DNA from: Gp7-AA6 sp036001245
GTDB lineage: Bacteria; Acidobacteriota; Thermoanaerobaculia; UBA5066; Gp7-AA6
Length of the DNA stretch: 64,000 nucleotides
NCBI GenBank assembly: GCA_036001245.1
Contig: DASYUL010000015.1
Coordinates: 1 to 64,000, forward strand
Reading direction: 5' to 3'
Below the pieces are notes generated by a model. It had not been told where the DNA came from and did not search any database. It saw only the letters and a list, made by a program, of their open reading frames with translations. Both the position numbers and the translations under genes were made by a program. Positions 41,076-49,143 of this stretch are shown here, piece by piece; position 1 is the first letter of the stretch; each line of letters begins with the position of its first letter.

Positions 41076-42823
41076 CGTCGTCGTTCTCCCGTGCCGGCGA
41101 GATCACGTGGCTCCCGCTCTCCTTCTCGTCCGCGGCGATCGCGTTCCCGAGGGCCGCACCGGTCCTGCTCGCCACGGCCCTGTTCCTTTTCCTGGCGCTC
41201 CCGGGGCTCGCGCCGGCCGCTCTCGTGCGACCCGGCCTTCTCCCCGTCGCCGCGGCGCTCTTTCTCTTCGTCTGCGGGTTGACGATCTTCGTTCAGCCGG
41301 GAGGCGCGCTCGATCTGTTCGAGGACGGGCAGATCCTCGCGGCGGCCGACACCTACTCGAGCGGCGGACGTCCGTACATCGACACCTATCCGATCCACGG
41401 CTGGGGAGCCGACGGCGGACTCGACGCGTTTCTGTTCCGGATTTTCGGCGCCACCGTCGAGACCTTCCGCTTTCGAAGGGCCGTCATGACGGCGGCGGCT
41501 CTCGTCGCGCTGGCCGCGGCGGCGGCGGCTTTGTTCGAGCCGATCGCCTGGAAGGGTCTCGCGCTTCTCGCGGCGCTCTGCCTCTGTCCGTTTCCGAGCG
41601 AGCGACAGACGCTCGCCTTTGCCGCGCTCTTCCTCCTCCTGCTCGCGGCGCGGTCGGGGAGGGCCCGCGACTTCGCGGCTGCCGGCGCACTCGCCGCCTG
41701 CGAGCTCTTCTACAGTTTCGACCTCGGCCTCGTGTTGCTCTCGGGAGGTCTCGTGGGCTCCTCGACGCGATCCCTTCTCGCGTCCGGGCTCCGGCGGCTC
41801 GGGTCGGGGCCGCGGGACGCGCTCGCCTTCGCGGGCGGAGCGCTCGCCGCCTCGCTCCCCTTTCTTGCGCTCCTCGCCGGATCGGGCGCGGCACTCCCGT
41901 TTCTCCGCGCCTCCTTCGTGGAGATCCCGGGCGCGATCGGCGACGTCTGGGGGATTCCGGCCCCTTCCGCCTCAGCCCTCCTGTCCCAGCCGGATTCGCG
42001 GGCGACCCTCCTTGCGATCGCCGCGGACCCCGCGCAGTTCGGCTCGTACCTGCTGATCGTCCTCTCGGCCGCCGCCGCGGTCGCGCTCCTTCGATCTGCA
42101 AACGGCGTGTTCGGCGGCGTGGACGGTCCGGCGTGGATGTCGATCGTGGTCGCCGCCGCGGCGATGCGCGGCGTGCTCGGGCGCGCGGACGCCGGACATC
42201 TCGCCTTCTACGGAGTCTTCGCCGGCCTCCCGGCGGCCTGGCTTCTGTACCGGGCCTCCCGTGCGCAGAAGGGACGGGTCGTACTGACCGGGGTCGTGCT
42301 CCTGGTTCTGCTGTTACGTCTTCGCCCGTCGAGCACGCTCTCGCTGGAGGTCGGAGCGGTGATCGGCGGAGCGAACGCGCGAGAGGCCCGCGCGAAAGAG
42401 GGAGTGCTCGTTCCGCGCTCCGGCGGCGCGACCGTGTCCGCCGAGCAGGCCGCGGAGCTCGCCGCTCTGCGGACGTACTTCGATTCGATGCTCGGTCCGA
42501 AGGAGACCTTCTTCGACTTCGGCAACGAGCCCGGCCTCTACTTTCTTCTGAACCGCCGGATACCGGTCCGCTTCACCTCCGTCCCCTGCTACGAGTCTGG
42601 CGAGCAACAGGACGAGGTCATCGCGCGCCTCGAGCGCGAACGTCCTCCACTCGCCGTTCTCGCGAGCGGGAGCGGCCGCGACGCATTCGACGGGGTCTCC
42701 AATCGGGAGCGGGCTCCCCGGGTGGCCGCCTATCTCGACGCGACCTACGAGCCGTTCGGGGAAATTCGCGGCCGGAAAATCGGCCGGCGCCGGACCGGCG
42801 CTATTCCGTCCCGAATCCCATGA
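41072..42823 (+). CDS. multi-pass membrane protein, GT-C glycosyltransferase-like
   Basis: A 583 aa protein with about 11-12 membrane helices and a C-terminal soluble domain (~420-583; FDFGNEPGLYFLLNRRIPVRFTSVP). An acidic motif in the first large loop (LFEDGQILAAADTYSSGGRPYIDTYPIHG) resembles the catalytic Asp/Glu loop of GT-C enzymes that use lipid-linked sugars. The assignment rests on topology and this loop only. GTG 41072 overlaps the preceding membrane-protein stop. Its 3' end overlaps the convergent zf-TFIIB gene by 23 bp. Confidence 0.6.
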   Translation: MTSSFSRAGEITWLPLSFSSAAIAFPRAAPVLLATALFLFLALPGLAPAALVRPGLLPVAAALFLFVCGLTIFVQPGGALDLFEDGQILAAADTYSSGGRPYIDTYPIHGWGADGGLDAFLFRIFGATVETFRFRRAVMTAAALVALAAAAAALFEPIAWKGLALLAALCLCPFPSERQTLAFAALFLLLLAARSGRARDFAAAGALAACELFYSFDLGLVLLSGGLVGSSTRSLLASGLRRLGSGPRDALAFAGGALAASLPFLALLAGSGAALPFLRASFVEIPGAIGDVWGIPAPSASALLSQPDSRATLLAIAADPAQFGSYLLIVLSAAAAVALLRSANGVFGGVDGPAWMSIVVAAAAMRGVLGRADAGHLAFYGVFAGLPAAWLLYRASRAQKGRVVLTGVVLLVLLLRLRPSSTLSLEVGAVIGGANAREARAKEGVLVPRSGGATVSAEQAAELAALRTYFDSMLGPKETFFDFGNEPGLYFLLNRRIPVRFTSVPCYESGEQQDEVIARLERERPPLAVLASGSGRDAFDGVSNRERAPRVAAYLDATYEPFGEIRGRKIGRRRTGAIPSRIP

Positions 42824-43139
42824 GCCGCCGGAAGAACCCGCGGCGCTCGGAGTCGTGCTTCACGAGCAGCTGCTCCAGCTCTCCGCGGTCGAAGAAGACG
42901 CCCCCGCAGGAAGTGCACTTCTCGATCTCGATGCCGGAGATCGTTTCGACGTCCATGTCGCTGCCGCACTTGGGGCACTTGCGCCAGTGGAGCTTGCGCC
43001 GCGCGTCCTCTTCCGCGCTGCGGCTCGCGCCCTCCACCTGCTCGCGGCGCTTGCGCGCGGCCTCGATCATCTTTTCTTCGTTCTGACGGAACCAGTCGTT
43101 CTCGCGCCCGCGGCGGATTTCTTCGCTGTCCCAGGCCAT
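42801..43139 (-). CDS. zf-TFIIB domain protein
   Basis: A 112 aa protein with a charged N-terminal helix (EEIRRGRENDWFRQNEEKMIEAARKRREQ) and a C-terminal TFIIB-type zinc ribbon: CPKCGSDMDVETISGIEIEKCTSCGGVFFDRGELEQLL, with two CxxC knuckles. Proteins of this type are widespread and of unknown role. It is convergent with, and overlaps by 23 bp, the GT-C-like gene, and starts 16 bp from the dapD stop. Confidence 0.88.
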   Translation of the reverse strand: MAWDSEEIRRGRENDWFRQNEEKMIEAARKRREQVEGASRSAEEDARRKLHWRKCPKCGSDMDVETISGIEIEKCTSCGGVFFDRGELEQLLVKHDSERRGFFRRLMGFGTE

Positions 43140-43155
43140 GAGCCGATTCTAAGGC

Positions 43156-44001
43156 TCATCGCAGCAAATCCTCCAGGGTCGCCGACGCGTCTGTCTTGGC
43201 ATCTCTGTACTTGACGATCACCGGCGTCTGGAGCGACAACCCCCACTCGGCGCCCTTGCCGCCCCGGATCGCGCGTGAGCCGGGCACCACGACGGCGCCG
43301 GCCGGGATCTCGAGCGGCCGGCCGGGCTGCTTCCGGAGCTCAGACCCACGCACGACGTCGTAGACCGGTGTTCCGCCGGTGACGATCACTCCTGCCGCCA
43401 GCACCGCGCGCTCCCGGACGATCGCTCCCTCGTAGACGCCGCAGTTCCCGCCGACGAGGACTTCGTCTTCCACGATGACCGGCAGCTCGCCGACCGGCTC
43501 CAGCACGCCACCGATCTGCGCGCCCGCCGAGAGGTGCACGCGCCTTCCGATCTGCGCGCACGACCCGACCAACACGTGGGAGTCGAGAAGCGTTCCTTCC
43601 CCGATCCACGCGCCGACGTTGACGTACGACGGCGGCATGATCGCGACCCCGCGCGCCACGTAGCAACCGTCGCGAACCGCCGTTCCGCCCGGCACGATCC
43701 TCACTCCGGAGCCGAGTGTCAGTGACTTCAGCGGGAACGTGTCCCGATCGAAGAAGGGAAAGCCGGACCCGACGTCGAGGCGCGCGAGCGTACCGATTCG
43801 GAAACCGAGCAGGATGCCGCTCTTGACCCACGACCGAACAACCCAGCGGTCCCCCTCCTTCTCGGCTGCCCGGATCGAGCCGTCGTTCAGGCCCGCCTTG
43901 AGCTCCTCGAAGAGCCGGCGCAGTTCCTCGAGCGGGTGGCGTTCCGGGTCGGCCGCGGCGGCTTCGACCGCGCGGGCGAGCGCTTGCGTATCGCGCGGCA
44001 T
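43156..44001 (-). CDS. dapD: tetrahydrodipicolinate N-succinyltransferase
   Basis: A 281 aa left-handed beta-helix acyltransferase moving succinyl from succinyl-CoA to tetrahydrodipicolinate in the succinylase branch of lysine/DAP synthesis. Hexapeptide repeats (VRIVPGGTAVRDGCYVARGVAIMPPSYVNVGAWIGEG) and GAQIGGVLEP, EDEVLVGGNCGVYEG are characteristic. It is the last gene of the asd-lysC-dapB-dapA-dapD operon, 15 bp after dapA. No dapE or dapC is visible in the window. Confidence 0.95.
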   Translation of the reverse strand: MPRDTQALARAVEAAAADPERHPLEELRRLFEELKAGLNDGSIRAAEKEGDRWVVRSWVKSGILLGFRIGTLARLDVGSGFPFFDRDTFPLKSLTLGSGVRIVPGGTAVRDGCYVARGVAIMPPSYVNVGAWIGEGTLLDSHVLVGSCAQIGRRVHLSAGAQIGGVLEPVGELPVIVEDEVLVGGNCGVYEGAIVRERAVLAAGVIVTGGTPVYDVVRGSELRKQPGRPLEIPAGAVVVPGSRAIRGGKGAEWGLSLQTPVIVKYRDAKTDASATLEDLLR

Positions 44002-44016
44002 TTCGATCCGAACGCT

Positions 44017-44928
44017 CTACCGCGCCGCGGCGGCCTTCTTCGGAAGGAGCTTCAGTCCGCCGAGAAGTTTCTCGATGCGACGGCGCGTGTCGTCGCGAAC
44101 GCCGACGAGCGGAAGCCGGACGGTGTCGCCGCAGCGCCCCATCGCCGTCAATGCGGCCTTGACCGGCCCGGGACTCGACTCCCAGAAATTCATCTCCATG
44201 AGCGGCAGGTACTTTCGCTGCAGCCGCCGCGCCTCGTCCCACTGGTTCGCCAGGGCCGCGGCGCACAGCGCGCTCATCTCGGCCGGAATCTCGTTCGACG
44301 CGACGGAGATCAGGCCCCGCCCGCCGAGGGCGAACAGGGCGAGCGCGGTCGAGTCCTCTCCCGAGAAGACGACGAAGTCCTCGGGGAGCACGGTCATCAG
44401 GCGCGCGATCTTCCCGAAGTTCGGCGACGCTTCTTTGAGTCCCACGACCCGCGGAATCTCGGCGATCCGCCGGATCGTGTCGACGTCCATGTCGGTTCCG
44501 GTCCGCGTCGGCACGTTGTACGCGACGATCGGCAGGTCGCTCGCTTCGGCGATCGCCTCGAAGTGGCGCACCAGCCCGTCGGGGGACGGCTTGTTGTACA
44601 TCGGCGAGACCGAGAGGATCCCGTCGGCGCCGACGGCCTCCGCGTCGCGCGCCCAGAAGACCGCCTTCGCCGTGTGGTTCCCGCCGGCGCCGGCGATGAC
44701 CGGCACGCGTCCCGCGGTGGCCTTGACCACGGCGGCCGTAACCGCCTTTCGCTCATCGCCGGAGAGCGTGGCGGACTCTCCGGTCGTCCCGCAGGGCACG
44801 AGGAAGTCGATTCCACGCTCGATCTGCCAGTCGACGAGCTTCGCGATTCCGCGGAAGTCGATCCGCCCCTTCTCGTCGAACGGCGTGACGAGCGCCGTTC
44901 CGCAGCCCTTCCACTCGACGCGATACAC
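44017..44928 (-). CDS. dapA: 4-hydroxy-tetrahydrodipicolinate synthase
   Basis: A 303 aa TIM-barrel aldolase condensing pyruvate with aspartate semialdehyde. It has CGTTGESATLSGDE, IVAYNVPTRTGTDMD (catalytic Tyr), and VVGLKEASPNFGKIARL with the Schiff-base Lys. GTG 44928 is set by GGGAGG 5 nt upstream. A palindromic repeat lies between its start and the dapB end. Confidence 0.95.
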   Translation of the reverse strand: MYRVEWKGCGTALVTPFDEKGRIDFRGIAKLVDWQIERGIDFLVPCGTTGESATLSGDERKAVTAAVVKATAGRVPVIAGAGGNHTAKAVFWARDAEAVGADGILSVSPMYNKPSPDGLVRHFEAIAEASDLPIVAYNVPTRTGTDMDVDTIRRIAEIPRVVGLKEASPNFGKIARLMTVLPEDFVVFSGEDSTALALFALGGRGLISVASNEIPAEMSALCAAALANQWDEARRLQRKYLPLMEMNFWESSPGPVKAALTAMGRCGDTVRLPLVGVRDDTRRRIEKLLGGLKLLPKKAAAAR

Positions 44929-44938
44929 GTTGCCTCCC

Positions 44939-45011
44939 GGGGACAGATTTATTTGGCTGTCCCCTTGTTAATCGATCTATCCCCACCTCGTCGGCTAAAT
45001 AAATCTGTCCC
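44939..45011. repeat. palindromic repeat, GGGGACAG...CTGTCCC family (copy 2), overlapping the 3' end of dapB
   Basis: Left arm GGGACAGATTTATTTGGC (44940-44957) pairs with GCTAAATAAATCTGTCCC (44994-45011) with one mismatch of 18. Arms share GGGGACAGATTTATTT with the copy at 20595. The dapB stop (TAA) is at 44949-44951, inside the left arm. Confidence 0.85.
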
Positions 45012-45686
45012 GAGGATCTCACCGAACTCGAATACCCCCTGGCGTCCGGCGACCCGCTCCGCCGCCCAGACCGCGCCCTTCGCGAACCCCGCGCGGCCGC
45101 GGGCGCGGTGGACGAGCTCCACCTCGTCCTCCGGCGACTCGAACGCGAGACGGTGTGTTCCCGGAATCGTCCCGGCGCGGACGCTCGACACCGGGGGCGC
45201 GTGGCCGGACGCGTCCTCGACGATCCGCGCGATCTTCCGCGCCGTTCCGGAGGGAGCGTCCCGTTTCTCCGCATGGTGTTCCTCGACGAGAAACGCCGAA
45301 TAGCCCGCGGGGGGATAGAGCGCGGCGGCGAGCTTCGCGAGCTCGAAGAAGTGCCGCACGCCCACCGAGAAATTTGCGGCGTAGACGAGCGCGCCGCCGC
45401 CCGAGCGGAAGCCCTCGGTGACCCTCGGAAGGTCGCGCTCCCATCCGGTCGTACCGCAGACGACCGTCGCGCCGGCACGCCCGAGTGCCTCCAGGTTTTT
45501 CGCCGCGGCTCCCGGGTTCGTGAACTCGAAGACGACGTCGGCCTGCGAGAGACGCTCCGGCGTCAGACCTTCCCCGCCGGGGTTCGCGCGGGAACCGAGC
45601 TTCCAGACCACGTCGTGTCCGCGACGGCCGGCCATCGCCTCGATCTCGCAGCCCATCTTGCCCGCTCCGACGATGCCGAAGCGCAT
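44949..45686 (-). CDS. dapB: 4-hydroxy-tetrahydrodipicolinate reductase
   Basis: A 245 aa NAD(P)H reductase of DAP synthesis. N-terminal GIVGAGKMGCEI cofactor loop, CGTTGWE, ANFSVGVRHF and the signature EEHHAEKRDAPSGTA with catalytic His/Lys are clear. After the normal C-terminal region (GVFEFGEILG) about 20 residues (TDLFSRRGGDRSINKGTAK) are translated from a palindromic repeat that also provides the stop codon. ATG 45686 has a G-rich GGGGGGAC just upstream as Shine-Dalgarno. Confidence 0.94.
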   Translation of the reverse strand: MRFGIVGAGKMGCEIEAMAGRRGHDVVWKLGSRANPGGEGLTPERLSQADVVFEFTNPGAAAKNLEALGRAGATVVCGTTGWERDLPRVTEGFRSGGGALVYAANFSVGVRHFFELAKLAAALYPPAGYSAFLVEEHHAEKRDAPSGTARKIARIVEDASGHAPPVSSVRAGTIPGTHRLAFESPEDEVELVHRARGRAGFAKGAVWAAERVAGRQGVFEFGEILGTDLFSRRGGDRSINKGTAK

Positions 45687-45701
45687 GTCCCCCCCGAGAC
45701 T

Positions 45702-45777
45702 TGTCATCCTGAGCGCAGTGAAGGATCTCAGCCGTTTTCGGAAGGGATTCTTCGGCCCTGCGGGCCTCAGAATGACA
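45702..45777. repeat. TGTCATCCTGAG-type interspersed repeat between lysC and dapB
   Basis: TGTCATCCTGAG (45702-45713) is paired with CTCAGAATGACA (45766-45777; one wobble). The body GCGCAGTGAAGGATCTC is of the type seen as dispersed intergenic repeats in several bacterial phyla (from memory). It fills nearly the whole lysC-dapB spacer. Confidence 0.7.
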
Positions 45778-45798
45778 GGCGGATTCTACCGCCTGTCA
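45773..45798. repeat. perfect 10-bp hairpin containing the lysC stop codon in its loop
   Basis: TGACAGGCGG (45773-45782), loop ATTCTA, CCGCCTGTCA (45789-45798). The lysC TAG (minus strand) lies at 45786-45788 in the loop. No U-tract follows, so it is not a classic terminator. Confidence 0.65.
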
Positions 45799-47144
45799 CT
45801 TTCGAAGAATTCCCTGTGCAGACTCCGCACGACGTGCTCGACATCGCGCTCCTCGATGACGAACGACACGTTCCGCCGCGAAGCTCCCTGGGAAATCATG
45901 AGCACGTTGACGTCCTCGATCGTTCGGAAGATCCGGGCGGCGATTCCGGGCGTGAACTTGATGTCCGACCCGACGAGGCACACGATCGCGCGGTCGCGGC
46001 CGACCTCGACGGCCGCGAAGCGCTCGAGGTCGCGGCGGATTTCCGGAAGGCGGCCGAGGTCGTCCACCGTCACGGAGACGGAGATCTCCGAGGTCGTCAC
46101 CATGTCGACGGGTGTCTCCCACCGAGCGAAGACCTCGAACAGGGTCCGGAGAAACCCCGCGGCCATGAGCATTCGGCTCGTCACGATGTCGACCGTGGCG
46201 ATTCCCCTCTTGAACGCGATCGACCGGACACCGTCCGCGGCGGATCCGACCGAGGCGCGAATCTCGGTCCCCGCGAATTCCGGCCGGCGCGAGTTCTTCA
46301 CCCGGATCGGGATTCCCTTCTCGATCGCGGGCGCGAGAGTCAGCGGATGGAGAACGCGCGCGCCGAAATAAGCGAGCTCGGACGCCTCCTCGAAGGAGAT
46401 CGTCTCGATCGGCCGCGCGGCCGAGACGATGCGCGGGTCGGCGGTCATCATGCCGTCCACGTCCGTCCAGATCTCGACCGCTTCGGCGTCGAGCGCCGCG
46501 CCGTAGAGCGCCGCGGTGTAGTCCGACCCGCCGCGCCCGAGCGTCGTCGTCGCGCCGGCGTGGCTCGAGCCGATGTATCCGGCCGCCACGGGAATCTCCC
46601 CCCGCGCACAGACGGCGGAGACCCGATCCCGAACGCGACGCGCCGTCTCGTCCAGATCCGGTTGCGCCCGGCCGAACCGGTCGTCGGTCACGACGATCTC
46701 CCGGGAGTCGACGCCGACCGCGGGAAGCGATCGGGCCGCGAGCGCGCGCGACACGAGACGAGCCGCCGTCATCTCTCCGTGCGCGAGGAAGTGATCGCGA
46801 CCCGCCGGCGGCACCGAGCGCAGAACGGCGACCGCCCGGGCCATCCGCGCGAGCTCATCGAAGAAGGGCGCGATCTCCTGCTCGACCGCGGCCGCGCCGT
46901 CGCCGAAGAACTCGCGCAGGTGTCGCTGCGTGTCGCGCTGCAGCCGGGTGAGCCCCGCGAGTGAGCGCGTCTCCTCGCCCGCCGCCGCCCGTTCGAGCGC
47001 CTCGACCAGCCGGTCGGTCGTCTCGCCGATCGCGGAAACGACGACGACGGGGCACCGTTCCCGCGCGGCGGCCACGATCGCGCAGACGCGCTCGAGCGCG
47101 GGAGCGTCCTCGAGCGACGTGCCGCCGAATTTCTGGATGATCAT
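45786..47144 (-). CDS. lysC: aspartate kinase
   Basis: A 452 aa enzyme phosphorylating aspartate at the start of the aspartate-family pathway. KFGGTS at the N-terminus, GRGGSDYTAAL and WTDVDGMMTADPR are catalytic-domain signatures. Two C-terminal ACT regions (~310-380 and ~390-450; SDIKFTPGIAARIFRTIEDVNVLMISQG) indicate allosteric control by lysine and/or threonine. ATG 47144 directly follows a heptamer array that fills the asd-lysC spacer; its stop sits in a hairpin loop. Confidence 0.95.
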   Translation of the reverse strand: MIIQKFGGTSLEDAPALERVCAIVAAARERCPVVVVSAIGETTDRLVEALERAAAGEETRSLAGLTRLQRDTQRHLREFFGDGAAAVEQEIAPFFDELARMARAVAVLRSVPPAGRDHFLAHGEMTAARLVSRALAARSLPAVGVDSREIVVTDDRFGRAQPDLDETARRVRDRVSAVCARGEIPVAAGYIGSSHAGATTTLGRGGSDYTAALYGAALDAEAVEIWTDVDGMMTADPRIVSAARPIETISFEEASELAYFGARVLHPLTLAPAIEKGIPIRVKNSRRPEFAGTEIRASVGSAADGVRSIAFKRGIATVDIVTSRMLMAAGFLRTLFEVFARWETPVDMVTTSEISVSVTVDDLGRLPEIRRDLERFAAVEVGRDRAIVCLVGSDIKFTPGIAARIFRTIEDVNVLMISQGASRRNVSFVIEERDVEHVVRSLHREFFESDRR

Positions 47145-47148
47145 GAAA

Positions 47149-47213
47149 GGTGAACGGTTATCAGTGAACAGTTAACAGAAGCCCGATCGACTGTTCACTG
47201 TTCACTGTTCACT
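47149..47213. repeat. inverted heptamer arrays in the asd-lysC spacer
   Basis: Left: GGTGAAC, GGTTATC, AGTGAAC, AGTTAAC (47149-47176). Right: CTGTTCA three times (47191-47211). The arms are complementary, giving a hairpin that occupies the whole intergenic gap. Confidence 0.8.
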
Positions 47214-48361
47214 CACTCGAGCAGTCCTCTCGCAACCGCGAGCTCGGCATTCAGGATCGAGGCCCCTGCAGCGCCACGAATGGTGTTGTGGCCGAGCGCG
47301 GTGAACTTCCAGTCCAGAAGGCGGCACGGCTCGAGTCCCCCGACGAACGCGCACATCCCCCCGCCCGCGTCGACGTCGCGCCGGGGCTGCGGACGGTGAC
47401 GCTCCCGCAGATAGACGACCGGTCGCGCCGGCGCGGAGGGCAGCTCCCGCACGTCACTCTCCCCGCGGAACTCTCCCCACGCGGACTCGACCCCGGCGGC
47501 GGAAGTCTTTTGCGCGAGCCCAACGGAGATCGACTCCGTGTGGCCGTCTTCCACCGGTACGCGATACGTCATCGCCGAGATCACGACGGGCGCGGGGCCG
47601 CCCGCTCCATCGCGCGCCCCGCCGAGAATCTTCGCCACCTCGTTTGCGATCTTTTCGGCTTCCCCCGGAATGTCGGGGATCACGTTGGCGAGGATGTCGA
47701 GTGACGCCACGCCCGGATATCCGGCGCCCGAGATCGCCTGCATGGTGGAGACGAACGCCTTCTCCACGCCGAACGCCCGGTCGAGCGGTGCGAGCGCCAT
47801 CGCCAGGAACATCGCCGAGCAGTTCGCGTTCGTCACGAGAGATCCGGTCCAACCGCGGCTCGCGCGCTGCCGCTCGAGAAGACAGAGCGCGTCCGGGTTG
47901 ATCTCGGGGATGACGAGCGGCACGTCCTCTTCCATCCGGTAAGCGGATGCGTTCGAGAAGACGAACGCCCCGCGGCGAGCGAAGAGAGGCTCGGCTTCCC
48001 GGGCAGTCGCGGCGTCGAGCGCGGAAAACACGGCGCGGCAGGGAAGCTCGTCCATCACGCCGCGGACCTCCATCGCGGCGAGGCGCTCGGGCAGCGGCGA
48101 ATTCAACCGCCATCGCGTGGCCTCCGCGTACGGGCGTCCCGCCGACCGTTCGGAGGCGGCGAGCGCAACGACCTCGAACCACGGATGGTCGAGGAGCCGC
48201 TCGAGAAAACGCTGTCCCACGGTACCCGTCGCGCCGAGCACGCCCACGGGGATCTTTGTTGCGTTAGGAGTTCTCAGTTGTGAGCTCCAGTCCTCAGCCG
48301 GAAGGAGTCTAACGAGACTGCTGTCCGTATAATCGAGTTGTTCAGGATCAACACGGTACAT
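47213..48361 (-). CDS. asd: aspartate-semialdehyde dehydrogenase (archaeal/yeast type)
   Basis: Reduces aspartyl phosphate to aspartate semialdehyde. Core motifs: VGVLGATGTVGQRFLERLL (cofactor), SNASAYR, VTNANCSAMFLAMAL with the catalytic Cys, ISGAGYPG and WKFTALGHNTIRGAAG. The start is uncertain. The only in-frame ATG (48361) would add ~37 unconserved residues and overlaps the divergent gene's start and its TATAAT; GTG 48247 would begin right at the cofactor motif. Sequence between them carries degenerate heptamers. First gene of the dap operon. Confidence 0.93.
   Translation of the reverse strand: MYRVDPEQLDYTDSSLVRLLPAEDWSSQLRTPNATKIPVGVLGATGTVGQRFLERLLDHPWFEVVALAASERSAGRPYAEATRWRLNSPLPERLAAMEVRGVMDELPCRAVFSALDAATAREAEPLFARRGAFVFSNASAYRMEEDVPLVIPEINPDALCLLERQRASRGWTGSLVTNANCSAMFLAMALAPLDRAFGVEKAFVSTMQAISGAGYPGVASLDILANVIPDIPGEAEKIANEVAKILGGARDGAGGPAPVVISAMTYRVPVEDGHTESISVGLAQKTSAAGVESAWGEFRGESDVRELPSAPARPVVYLRERHRPQPRRDVDAGGGMCAFVGGLEPCRLLDWKFTALGHNTIRGAAGASILNAELAVARGLLE
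48328..48333 (+). promoter_or_regulatory. consensus -10 box (TATAAT)
   Basis: Perfect TATAAT 26 nt before ATG 48360 of the zinc-ribbon membrane protein. No good -35 at 16-18 nt. It lies inside the longest possible asd frame, arguing against that asd start. Confidence 0.5.
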
Positions 48362-48779
48362 GAGCTCCGCAACGCCCGGACCCCGCTGCCCGAGTTGCCG
48401 CCGGCCGATCGCCGCGTGGCGGCTCGCGCACTGCGTCTACTGTGGAGAGAGCTTCCCGCCGGATTTGAAAGAAGGCCACGCCGAGCCCGAGGCCCTCAAG
48501 TGGATCGAGCGGCCGTCGATTTCCTCCGACGCGGCGAAGCAGCTCGAGCTGATGAAGGTCCTTCCCATTGAGGCGAAGAGGAAGGGCCGCTCGCGGCCGG
48601 CTCTGCTCCTCGCGGGAGCGATCTCGATCGGGGCCTTCACCATCATTTTCGCGCTGCTCTACGTGCTCTTGAGGCGGTCGGCCCCCTCGGTCGCTGGTGT
48701 CGTCCTCGTGATCGGAGCGGTTTTTCTCGGCTATCTCGCGTCGGTGTTTCTCCGGGCGTACCGGCGCGGTCCGAGCTGA
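48360..48779 (+). CDS. zinc-ribbon membrane protein
   Basis: A 139 aa protein with an N-terminal zinc ribbon (CPSCRRPIAAWRLAHCVYCGESF, two CxxC), a charged linker, and two C-terminal membrane helices (LLLAGAISIGAFTIIFALLYVLL; SVAGVVLVIGAVFLGYLASVFL). No known family; a cytosolic metal-binding head on a membrane hairpin. A consensus TATAAT lies 26 nt upstream. It converges on the small membrane protein at 48868, with that gene's terminator between them. Confidence 0.7.
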   Translation: MSSATPGPRCPSCRRPIAAWRLAHCVYCGESFPPDLKEGHAEPEALKWIERPSISSDAAKQLELMKVLPIEAKRKGRSRPALLLAGAISIGAFTIIFALLYVLLRRSAPSVAGVVLVIGAVFLGYLASVFLRAYRRGPS

Positions 48780-48814
48780 GTCGCGCGGCGGGGCGAGTTT
48801 CCCGCTTCCCGCCC

Positions 48815-48845
48815 AAAAACGACGAGCCCCGGCTCGCGGGGCTCG
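48815..48845 (-). terminator. Rho-independent terminator
   Basis: On the minus strand an 8-bp stem (CGAGCCCC/GGGGCTCG, 7-nt loop) is followed after TCG by TTTTT. It sits 23 bp past the stop of the small membrane-protein gene. Confidence 0.75.
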
Positions 48846-48867
48846 CCGGAGAAAAGAGACCGACGGA

Positions 48868-49017
48868 TCAGACGACGGGACGTCCTTGAATCAAGCGGAT
48901 GATGAGAACGACGACCGCGATGACGAGAAGGATGTGAACGAAGCCGCCGAGGGTGTAGCCCGAGATCAAGCCCAGGAGCCAGAGAACCAGCAGGATGATG
49001 AAAATGGTCCAAAGCAT
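48868..49017 (-). CDS. lmo0937-family small membrane protein (DUF5670-like)
   Basis: A 49 aa protein that is almost entirely two hydrophobic helices, MLWTIFIILLVLWLLGLI and VHILLVIAVVVLIIRLI, separated by SGYTLGGF and ending in QGRPVV. This matches the widespread lmo0937-type family of stress-associated short membrane proteins of unknown function. The ATG is fixed by AGGAGGAG about 10 nt upstream. A strong terminator follows. Confidence 0.85.
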   Translation of the reverse strand: MLWTIFIILLVLWLLGLISGYTLGGFVHILLVIAVVVLIIRLIQGRPVV

Positions 49018-49102
49018 GATGGCGTCTCCTCCTATTCGATCGAGCCACCGGAGGCAGCCCGGGGAGTTTACAGCGAAGCTCGTGCCAGTTTCTGGGCTCA
49101 AA

Positions 49103-49124
49103 GTTCAAGGTTCAAGGTTCAAGG
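49103..49124. repeat. heptamer tandem array (GTTCAAG)
   Basis: GTTCAAG three times, then G; a partial inverted match (CCTTTGAACTTGA) begins at 49141 at the start of the next gene. Confidence 0.75.
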
Positions 49125-49143
49125 TTTCCGAGAGGATCCACCT

